Shown here piece after piece: positions 53,546-61,149 of a stretch of DNA of 64,000 bases. Where the stretch lies: assembly GCA_033283165.1 (NCBI GenBank), contig JAWMQL010000005.1, positions 290,808 to 354,807 on the forward strand. Direction: 5' to 3'. Source of the stretch: JAWMQL01 sp033283165. GTDB lineage: Bacteria; Pseudomonadota; Gammaproteobacteria; Pseudomonadales; Halieaceae. The position numbers were made by a program, and so were the translations under genes. The stretch's first letter is position 1, and the number at the start of each line of letters is the position of its first letter. The notes under the pieces are model-generated. The model was not told the origin of the DNA and did not search any database. It saw only the letters and a list, made by a program, of their open reading frames with translations.

Positions 53546-54762
53546 TACGCCGCGTTTCCCTGATCGCGACGTTCTTCCTGTTTGCACCGGTGGTGCTGGC
53601 CGGGGATCTGGTCATATTGGCCGATACGGTCCATACCGCCGGCCCCCGGGGCGTGCTGCGAGACGCCGCCATACTGCTCCGGGATGGTCGGATCAGCAGG
53701 ATCAGCAGCCGGGAGGACCTGCGTCTGCCTGAAGATATCGAGGTTCTCCGGGCGGAGGTCGTTACGCCGGGCCTGGTCGACGCCCGCACGACCGTCGGCC
53801 TGTCCGGCGCGTTGAACATCCCCGCCGACCAGGACCACGACGAGACCACTGGCGCCAGCCAGGCCCAGTTGCGGGCAATCGACAGTTACAACCCGAGGGA
53901 GGCCATGCTGGACACCGTGCGCCGCTACGGGGTGACCACGATCCACGCGACCCCCGGCGACGCCAACCTGATCGCCGGCCAGGGCGCCATTCTTAAGACC
54001 GCCGGCGACACCGTGGCCGAGGCGGTGCTGAAACCCGTGGCGAGCATGCTGTTCAACCTGGGCGAGGAACCCAAGTCGGCTTACGCCGCGGACCGGAAAG
54101 CACCGGCCACACGCATGGCCTCGGCCGCCATCATCCGCCAGGCCCTGCTCGATGCACGACACTATGCCCGGCACGGCAGCGACGATGGCAAAACCGATCT
54201 GGCACTGGCGGCGCTCGCGGACGTGGTGGAGAGCAGACTGCCCGCCCTGTTCACCGCGCACCGGGAAGACGACATTGCCACCGCCCTGCGCATTGCACAG
54301 GAATTCGAACTGAAGGCCTGGATTCAGTACGCCACCGAGGGCTACCTGATGCGGCGGCAACTCCGGGAGGCCGGGGTGCCGATCATACTGGGGCCCACCA
54401 TGCAACGCCTGGACGGAATCCAGACCCTGAATGCATCACTGGAAAACGCCGCCCTGCTGCACAGCGCGGGGGTGCCCATCGCTTTCAGTACCGGGCACGA
54501 GGATTATGTCCCCAAGACGCGTATCCTGCTGTTTGAAATGACTGTCGCAGTGGCCAATGGCCTGCCCGCTGTCGACGCGATCGAAGCCGCCACCATCAAC
54601 CCAGCAAGGCTGCTGGGCGTGGATGAGCGGGTCGGCTCTCTGGAGCCGGGCAAGGATGCCGACCTGGTGTTATTCGACGGGGATCCCTTCGAGTACACCA
54701 GCCACGTAAGGGCGGTGATTATCGACGGCAATATCGTCCACCGGTTGCAGGCCGACCAATAG
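53542..54762 (+). CDS. Amidohydrolase-like protein with degenerate metal site, exported
   Basis: A 406-residue paralogue of the preceding gene, overlapping it by ATGA. It has a signal peptide (VSLIATFFLFAPVVLAG). Several metal ligands of its neighbour are replaced: THSH becomes ARTT (LVDARTTVG), QHG becomes QYA (WIQYATEGY), and the IHTDD Asp is displaced (FSTGHEDY). The remaining fold and the C-terminal beta-sandwich (LEPGKDADLVLFDGDPFEYTS) are kept. I infer a non-catalytic partner forming a heteromer with the upstream enzyme. Confidence 0.85.
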   Translation: MIRRVSLIATFFLFAPVVLAGDLVILADTVHTAGPRGVLRDAAILLRDGRISRISSREDLRLPEDIEVLRAEVVTPGLVDARTTVGLSGALNIPADQDHDETTGASQAQLRAIDSYNPREAMLDTVRRYGVTTIHATPGDANLIAGQGAILKTAGDTVAEAVLKPVASMLFNLGEEPKSAYAADRKAPATRMASAAIIRQALLDARHYARHGSDDGKTDLALAALADVVESRLPALFTAHREDDIATALRIAQEFELKAWIQYATEGYLMRRQLREAGVPIILGPTMQRLDGIQTLNASLENAALLHSAGVPIAFSTGHEDYVPKTRILLFEMTVAVANGLPAVDAIEAATINPARLLGVDERVGSLEPGKDADLVLFDGDPFEYTSHVRAVIIDGNIVHRLQADQ

Positions 54763-54808
54763 GGCGAAACGTCATCGAGGACTGAGCGGAAGAAGCGGGG
54801 AGCACAAG

Positions 54809-56299
54809 ATGAAAAGACGGAATTTTACCCATGGGCTGGCGGGTTCGCTGCTGGCAGGTGCTGCGCCGGCCAGGTTGTGGGCCTCGGTTTATGCCGGTGC
54901 GGTCAGGGTGCCCGGCGACGTGCCGGCACTGACCCTGGACGGCAGGGAGCGCCATCTGCCCCGGGCCGCGGTGCAGGACCTGGCGGACCGCCTGCGCCGG
55001 CCCCTGCTGCTACGCGGGTTTGAAGGCTACGACCAGGCGCGGCAGGTACTCAACCCCCTGATCGACAAATTCCCCGCCATCGTGGTACAGCCGGCCGGGG
55101 TGGCGGATATCTGCACCGCGGTCAGTTTCGCGGCCGAGCACAGCCTGGAGATCGCGATCAAGTGCGGCGGTCACAGCTTCGCCGGCAAATCCACCTGCGA
55201 TGGCGGCCTGCAGATCGACCTGTCCCACTACCGGGGGGTGCGGGTGGACCCGCAGCAACGCGCCGCCTACGTGGCCGGGGGCAGCCTGCTGGGGCAAATG
55301 GACCACGAGTGCATGGCCCAGGGCCTGGTGACGACCGCGGGCACCGTGTCCCATACCGGCGTCGGCGGACTGACCACCGGCGGTGGCTTCGGCCGCCTGG
55401 CACGACGGTTCGGCCTGGCCCTGGACAACGTGGAAGCGGTGGAGGTCGTGGCGGCCGACGGCAAGCTGCACCAGGCGAGCGCCGACCACAACCCGGACCT
55501 GTACTGGGCCGTGCGCGGCGGGGGCGGCAACTTCGGCGTGGTCACCACCTTCAGGTTCCGCCTGCACCCGATGCAGCGGCAGGTCCTGGGCGGCCCCCTG
55601 GTCTTCTCCGTAGACCGGGCCCGGGATGTCCTGGAGACCTGGGGGGAGTACGCCCCCAGGGCGCCGAAAGAGATGTACATGGACCCGGTCGTCATGCTGG
55701 GGCCCGGCGGCGAGGGCAGCGTCGCCCTCCTCGACATCTGTTACAGCGGCGACCCCGCCGGGGCAGAGGCAGCGCTCAAGCCACTTCGGGCCCTGGGGAA
55801 ACCGCTGGCGGATCAACTCAAGGGCGTGGATTACGTCGCCCTGCAACGCAGCAACGACCAGGCCGACCCACGGGCCAGGTCCACTTACATGAAGAACGGC
55901 TACATCCCGGAACTCAGCCCGGCGCTGGTGAACACGGCTCTGGACGGACTGGAACCCGACCCGGACCGGCGCTCGGGTTTTGTGGTGCAACACGCCGGCG
56001 GCAGGATTTCAGAGATTCCCGCCGATGCCACCGCTTTCCCGCACCGTACGGCGACAGGTAACATGATGGCCCTGGCGGGCTTTGCTCCCACTGCGGACGT
56101 GGCGCGGCACAAACAGTACATCAGGGAGTACTGGTCCCGGCTGCAGCCCTTCAGCCAGGGGTTCTACACCAGCATTCCCGGCGATGAGACAGCGACCGCG
56201 TTCAATAGTAACTTCGGGGGCAACTACCCCCGCCTGCGGGAGATCAAGAAGCGCTACGACCCGGACAACCTGTTCCGGCTGAACGCCAACATCACCTGA
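54809..56299 (+). CDS. FAD-linked oxidase, berberine-bridge-like, Tat-type signal
   Basis: A 496-residue oxidoreductase. The N-terminus KRRNFTHGLAGSLLAG looks like a twin-arginine signal. The PP-loop FAD domain has KCGGHSFAGKST, where the His is the usual 8-alpha attachment site, and GGLTTGGGFGRLARRFG. The second Cys attachment of bicovalent members is not seen. The C-terminal berberine motif is NFGGNYPRLREIKKRYDPDN. Family members oxidise sugars, alkaloids or alcohols with O2. GGGGAG lies 6 bases upstream. It follows the amidohydrolase pair on the same strand by 46 bases. Confidence 0.88.
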   Translation: MKRRNFTHGLAGSLLAGAAPARLWASVYAGAVRVPGDVPALTLDGRERHLPRAAVQDLADRLRRPLLLRGFEGYDQARQVLNPLIDKFPAIVVQPAGVADICTAVSFAAEHSLEIAIKCGGHSFAGKSTCDGGLQIDLSHYRGVRVDPQQRAAYVAGGSLLGQMDHECMAQGLVTTAGTVSHTGVGGLTTGGGFGRLARRFGLALDNVEAVEVVAADGKLHQASADHNPDLYWAVRGGGGNFGVVTTFRFRLHPMQRQVLGGPLVFSVDRARDVLETWGEYAPRAPKEMYMDPVVMLGPGGEGSVALLDICYSGDPAGAEAALKPLRALGKPLADQLKGVDYVALQRSNDQADPRARSTYMKNGYIPELSPALVNTALDGLEPDPDRRSGFVVQHAGGRISEIPADATAFPHRTATGNMMALAGFAPTADVARHKQYIREYWSRLQPFSQGFYTSIPGDETATAFNSNFGGNYPRLREIKKRYDPDNLFRLNANIT

Positions 56300-56317
56300 G
56301 ACGCGCCAGCCGGGGGT

Positions 56318-57499
56318 TCAGGAGCCGCTGAGCCGGAAGGTGGTGTCCAGTACCGGCAGGTCGCGGTGGGTGCAGCGAACCCGCCGTTCCTTGATCTGTC
56401 CCCGCTTCATGCCCGAGGCCAGCTGGTACATGGGCACGAACAGGTGACCGCGGCTCGTCTCCAGTTCCACCCGGTTGGGGATCGGCGGCAGGCCGTCCTT
56501 GGGTTGCGAGCCGACCCGCTGTGACTCGATCGGATTGCCATCGGCATCCAGCGGGGTGAAGCTGACATTGACGTCCTCCGGGGAGTCAGCGCTGGTCAGC
56601 ACTTTGCTGAATACCCCCAACAGGGCCTCCATCCCGTTTTCACTGTTGGGGTCGGGGGCCGTACCCCGGCTTTCCATTGCGTCTGCACTTTGCTTCAGCA
56701 GGTCGCCGACGAAGTCACTGCCACCGCCAGCGGTGGAGCTGGAGCACAGCAGCGGCTCGGCCGGGTCCGCGTTCTCGTAGTCGAACTCCATTCCGAAGCG
56801 CGTGCAATCGCCACCGGGGCAGCTATCAGACCCGCTGATCTCGATAGTGGCGTCCTGTCGGCAGACGCGATCACCACAGGCCGGCCCGGCCTTGAAATCA
56901 GCGATGCGCATCGCGCCGGCACCGGCGTCCGGATAGGAATCGAAGACCGGTTCCACCGGTTCGCCCGCAGCGACACAAACGGCCTGGTCGGAACAACGGC
57001 GTGTTGCCCCATCCGGGCAGCGAAAGGCGGGTTCCGGCGCGCCGGGTGCGTCTCGCGTGTACTCGAAGCGGGTGCGGCCATCATAGGGTCCGCCGCCGGT
57101 CAACCAGGACCCGGCGGACTCGAATCCGAACTGTTCGATGATTTGCGAGTCACACTGGCTGGAGCAGCTGCCCACGTCGCCGCCGCTGTCCAGGCAGTCG
57201 TCGAGGCAGTCATCGTGTACCCGGCAGCCGGTGTGCGTGCCGCAATCGAATACCTGCACCCGGCGCAAGCGTCCGGAATCGGCACACTCCCAGGCCACGG
57301 TTCTGTCACAACTTTTTGGACAGCCACCGCCACAGGCGCCGCGACAGGTGTTGGGCTTGCCACCGCCCTGGGGACCAAAGGCATTGCGCACGGTTTCCCC
57401 GGGATCGGCCGATCCGCTGGCATAGAGCGGGGCGGCGACACCTATGAAAAACAGGAACAGTGTCACGAACAGTCCCCCTTCCAACGTTTTACCTGTCAT
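56318..57499 (-). CDS. Exported cysteine-rich protein of unknown function
   Basis: A 393-residue protein with a signal (GLFVTLFLFFIGVAAPLYASG) and more than 25 cysteines, concentrated between residues 45 and 240, which implies many disulfides. One segment, CGTHTGCRVHDDCLDDC, resembles the phospholipase A2 catalytic pattern C-x2-H-D-x-C. The C-terminal 120 residues have few cysteines (VFSKVLTSADSPEDVNVSF). I do not recognise the family. ATG 57499 has AGGAGG 5 bases upstream; an earlier frame from 57535 lacks a site. It is divergent from the autotransporter, which is also cysteine-rich. Confidence 0.75.
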   Translation of the reverse strand: MTGKTLEGGLFVTLFLFFIGVAAPLYASGSADPGETVRNAFGPQGGGKPNTCRGACGGGCPKSCDRTVAWECADSGRLRRVQVFDCGTHTGCRVHDDCLDDCLDSGGDVGSCSSQCDSQIIEQFGFESAGSWLTGGGPYDGRTRFEYTRDAPGAPEPAFRCPDGATRRCSDQAVCVAAGEPVEPVFDSYPDAGAGAMRIADFKAGPACGDRVCRQDATIEISGSDSCPGGDCTRFGMEFDYENADPAEPLLCSSSTAGGGSDFVGDLLKQSADAMESRGTAPDPNSENGMEALLGVFSKVLTSADSPEDVNVSFTPLDADGNPIESQRVGSQPKDGLPPIPNRVELETSRGHLFVPMYQLASGMKRGQIKERRVRCTHRDLPVLDTTFRLSGS

Positions 57500-57746
57500 C
57501 CCGGCCTCCTGTCGCTGCTGCGAATCGGCTTCCACTGCGCAAGTATAGACCAGCGCAACAAACAGGCCGTCGACCTCAGCGAGCCCGGGCGTTTCTCCCG
57601 GCCCATGCCGATCGCCCGCTTGTCATTTTGCGCGCAAACGCCTACTTTTAGTGAGAAACCGGGGGAAGTTGTTCTGGCAGTCAGGCTGTGCACGGGGCGT
57701 TGCGACAGCGCAGAACAGGCCGGCTAACAGAACAGGGAGAATAAGA

Positions 57747-60700
57747 ATGATAGCGCGACAGCATGGAAGGCAGCGGGGCTTTTCCCTTCATCTCTGGTCC
57801 CTTCATCTCTGGCAAGTCCTGCTCGCCACCCTGCCACTGCTGTTGCTGAGTCCCGACAGCGCGCTGGCACAGACCGGCAACCTGCTGTCGGTGGAAATAA
57901 CCGGCGACGGTATGGGCCGGGTCACCAGTGACGATGGCAATATCGACTGCCCCGGGGACTGCAGCCAGTCCTACTTCGCCGGGGAACTGATCAACCTGAC
58001 CGCGCAGGCGGATCCGGGTTCGGTGTTCGATGGCTGGCAGGGCTGCGAAGGGGGTGTCAGCGGGAACACCTGCCAGAGACTCATGACCAGCCCCGACAAC
58101 GTCACCGCTGTGTTCAGCAGCGTCACGCCACCCGGCGGCACCCTGTCAGTCTCTGTCTCGGGCGACGGCCAGGTCACCAGTTCCGACCAGGGGATCAACT
58201 GCCCCGGTGATTGCAGCGAGACCTACGAAGACGCCGCTTCCGTCACCCTGACCGCTGTACCCGGCTCGGGGCAGGCTTTTGACGGCTGGCAGGGGGGCGG
58301 CTGTTCCGGTACCGGTGTCTGCAATGTCACCATGACCGGCGATCGCAATGTCACCGCCCTGTTCAGCAGCGACGACAATACCAACACGCTGAACGTCACC
58401 CGGGGCGGCACCGGCAGTGGCCAGGTCAGCAGCGACATCGGCGCGATCAGTTGCCCGGGAACTTGCAGCGACGACTACGCCAGCGACGCGGTCGTGACCC
58501 TGACTGCCGACCCCGCCGCCGGGTCTACCTTCACCGGCTGGCAGGGCGGCGGCTGTTCCGGCACCGGCAGTTGCGTGGTGCCCATGACGATGGATCGCAA
58601 CGTGCTGGCCACCTTCGACAGCGACGGCGGACCGGGACCGGGAGAGCCGGTCACGGTATCGGTGGCCCTGGCCGGCAGCGGCAGCGGCAGCGTCAGCAGC
58701 AACGACCAGGCCATCAACTGTACCCCGACCTGCTCTGCCAGTTACCCCGCCGACAGCGGTGCCACGCTCACCCTGAGCGCGCAGCCCGCGCCGGGCTCCA
58801 GCTTCGTGGAATGGCAGGGCGCCTGTACGGGCTCCGGGCCCTGTGTCGTGACCCTGGGGGGCAACCGCAGCGTGACCGCTGTATTCCAGGACGGCTCAGT
58901 CCCGCCCCCCGTGGTGCTGTCGGTCAGCACCGGGGGCAGCGGCTCGGGCCGCGTCCGCAGCGACGACCAGGCGATCAACTGCCCGGGCACCTGCAGCCAG
59001 TCCTACGCCCCTGACACCTCCGTCACGCTGACCGCGAGTCCCGCCCAGGGCAGCGTCTTCGCCGGCTGGCAGGGCGGCAGTTGTTCCGGTACCGGTCCCT
59101 GCAGCCTGACACTGGCGGCCAGCACCTCGGTCTCCGCCCTGTTCCAACTCGACGGTGACGACGACAAGGACCTGGTGCCCAACCCCATCGACCAGTGCCC
59201 CAACACGCCGCCGGGCGAAACCGTGGACGAGGTGGGTTGTAGCGTGACCCAGCCCCCCGGGGATGACGACCAGGACGGCGTGCCCAACACCATCGACCAG
59301 TGCCCCGATACACCGCCGGGCGCACAGGTGGACGAGGTGGGGTGCGCCCTGGACGGACCCCAGGGACCCCAGCAACCGGAAGACGACGACGGGGATGGCG
59401 TGCCCAACACCATCGACCAGTGCCCCAACACACCCCCCGGCGCCACGGTCAACGAGGTCGGCTGCAGCCCCGGCGAGCCCCCGGATGACGATGACGACGA
59501 CAACGTGCCGAACACGGTGGACAAGTGCGCCAATACGCCGCCGGGGGCGGCGGTGGACAGCGACGGCTGCTCCGTCGACCAGTCCGACGACGACGGCGAC
59601 GGCGTGGTCAACAGTGTCGATGCCTGTGCCGACACCCCGGCTTACGTGGCGGCGGTGGACAGCGACGGCTGCCCGGCCATTATCGACTTCGGCAACCAGC
59701 TGGGCAATCTGGCCGGCCTGAGCGGCAACGAGCGCCTGCTGGGCACCCGCCTGGATGAAATCTGTCCCATGCTGATCAAACTCTCGGATCTGGACGACCT
59801 GACCGAGGGCCAGGAGGACCTGCGCGAGGCCTGTACCCGGCTCAAGAACCCGGACACCACCGAGAGCCAGGCGGCGCGGGCGCTGCGCGAGATTTCACTC
59901 ACCGAGCTCGCCTCCCTGCAGACCTACGCCATCGACATCGCCACCGCCCAGAACCGTCACATCGGCAACCGCATGCACCGGCGCCGCCAGGGCCAGGGCG
60001 GCGGTGTGTCCACCGCGGGACTCAACCTGCGCGTGGACGACCAGGTGATACCCGGCCACCTGCTGCAGTCGGCTGTGGACGAGATGCTGGGCATGGGGGC
60101 CGGCGAGGACAGTTTCGTCGACTTCGGTCGCCTGGGGCTGTTCATCCAGGGCGATATCCACATGGGGGAACGGGATGAAACGGAACTGGAGTCCGGCTTC
60201 GACTTCGACGCCTGGTCGCTGAGCCTGGGCGGCGATTACCGCTTCAGCGATCGCCTGTGGGCCGGGGCCGCGGTGAGTTTCGGCAGCGCGGAAGTGGACT
60301 ACGACCTGGACGGCGGCAACACCGATATCGACAACTGGACCCTGGCAGTTTATTCCGGCTGGTCAATCACCGAGAACCTGTACCTGGACGGCATGATCAG
60401 CTATGGCCAGTCGGATATCAGCACCAACCGCAATGTCTCCTACGTGGATGCCGGAGGATCCTTCGATTCACGCCACGAGGGCGATACCGACGGCGACCAG
60501 ATCTTTGTCGGCCTCAATGCCGGCTATGTCCTCAACCGGGGCTCCTGGCGTTTCGGGCCGGTCGCCTCGCTGGCCTACCTGGACGGCGATATCGACGGCT
60601 TTACCGAGACGTCCCGGGGCGAAGCCTCCCAGGCCTGGAATTACGCGGTGGATGACCAGGACTTCAAGTCCCTGCGCATCAGCGTCGGCGCCCAGGCGGA

Positions 60701-61016
60701 TTACATCCTGAACACGTCCTTCGGGGTTATCATCCCGGGTATCCGGGTCGCATTCGTGTCGGAGCAGGAGGACGGCGAGGAAGAGGTCTCCATGCGCCTG
60801 GTGAACAACCCCTTCCTGGAGAGTGAACTGGTCAGCGACCAGATCGTGGTCACGACCGACAAGAAGGACAGCAGTTACCTGGATTCCAGCTTTAACCTGT
60901 CCGGGCAGTTCATCATGGGCTTTTCCGGCTACTTCAGCTACCAGTTCTACAGCAGCTTCGACGACTACTCCCGTGACAGTTTCACCATCGGCCTGCGCTG
61001 GGACAAGCCGTTTTAG
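57747..61016 (+). CDS. Autotransporter with Cys-rich repeats and thrombospondin-3 repeats
   Basis: A 1089-residue surface protein. A long signal peptide ends near ALAQTG. Five repeats of about 80 residues follow (57881-59150), each with I-x-C-x3-C, GWQGG-x-C and G-x-C-x-V. Then come five thrombospondin type 3-like Ca2+ repeats (59157-59672; DDDGDGVPNTIDQCPNTPPG). A helical segment leads to a C-terminal autotransporter barrel from about 60140 to the final Phe (GLRWDKPF). It would insert in the outer membrane with the repeats displayed outside. AGGGAGA precedes ATG 57747; a longer frame from 57651 has no signal. Confidence 0.88.
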   Translation: MIARQHGRQRGFSLHLWSLHLWQVLLATLPLLLLSPDSALAQTGNLLSVEITGDGMGRVTSDDGNIDCPGDCSQSYFAGELINLTAQADPGSVFDGWQGCEGGVSGNTCQRLMTSPDNVTAVFSSVTPPGGTLSVSVSGDGQVTSSDQGINCPGDCSETYEDAASVTLTAVPGSGQAFDGWQGGGCSGTGVCNVTMTGDRNVTALFSSDDNTNTLNVTRGGTGSGQVSSDIGAISCPGTCSDDYASDAVVTLTADPAAGSTFTGWQGGGCSGTGSCVVPMTMDRNVLATFDSDGGPGPGEPVTVSVALAGSGSGSVSSNDQAINCTPTCSASYPADSGATLTLSAQPAPGSSFVEWQGACTGSGPCVVTLGGNRSVTAVFQDGSVPPPVVLSVSTGGSGSGRVRSDDQAINCPGTCSQSYAPDTSVTLTASPAQGSVFAGWQGGSCSGTGPCSLTLAASTSVSALFQLDGDDDKDLVPNPIDQCPNTPPGETVDEVGCSVTQPPGDDDQDGVPNTIDQCPDTPPGAQVDEVGCALDGPQGPQQPEDDDGDGVPNTIDQCPNTPPGATVNEVGCSPGEPPDDDDDDNVPNTVDKCANTPPGAAVDSDGCSVDQSDDDGDGVVNSVDACADTPAYVAAVDSDGCPAIIDFGNQLGNLAGLSGNERLLGTRLDEICPMLIKLSDLDDLTEGQEDLREACTRLKNPDTTESQAARALREISLTELASLQTYAIDIATAQNRHIGNRMHRRRQGQGGGVSTAGLNLRVDDQVIPGHLLQSAVDEMLGMGAGEDSFVDFGRLGLFIQGDIHMGERDETELESGFDFDAWSLSLGGDYRFSDRLWAGAAVSFGSAEVDYDLDGGNTDIDNWTLAVYSGWSITENLYLDGMISYGQSDISTNRNVSYVDAGGSFDSRHEGDTDGDQIFVGLNAGYVLNRGSWRFGPVASLAYLDGDIDGFTETSRGEASQAWNYAVDDQDFKSLRISVGAQADYILNTSFGVIIPGIRVAFVSEQEDGEEEVSMRLVNNPFLESELVSDQIVVTTDKKDSSYLDSSFNLSGQFIMGFSGYFSYQFYSSFDDYSRDSFTIGLRWDKPF
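57881..59150 (+). repeat. Five Cys-rich ~80-residue repeats in the autotransporter
   Basis: Five tandem copies of about 240 bases with a shared plan: a G-x-G-x-V-x-S strand, I-x-C-P-G-x-C, Y, T-L-T-A, F-x-GWQGG, C-S-G-T-G-x-C and V-x-A-x-F. Cysteines are conserved at the same places in most copies. They resemble divergent InlB B-repeat-type domains. Confidence 0.85.
59157..59672 (+). repeat. Five thrombospondin type 3-like Ca2+ repeats
   Basis: Five units of roughly 28-35 residues starting with D-D-D-x-D and containing V-P-N-x-x-D-x-C and ending x-V-G-C or S-D-G-C. They are separated by short acidic or Pro-rich spacers. Confidence 0.9.
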
Positions 61017-61149
61017 GCGGTATTGGACTTCTGTCCCGGTATTGGCCAAAAGTACGATGTGCGGGGGCTTGCATCGACGTACCATTATGGATAACTGACG
61101 CCAATAGCCGGTGTTGAAGACATCGGCGAACACATAAGGAGAACAGGCG

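Noticed and set aside
57651..57746. Upstream 32-residue extension of the autotransporter
   Set aside because: It would place basic residues before the signal peptide, and the strong Shine-Dalgarno belongs to ATG 57747.
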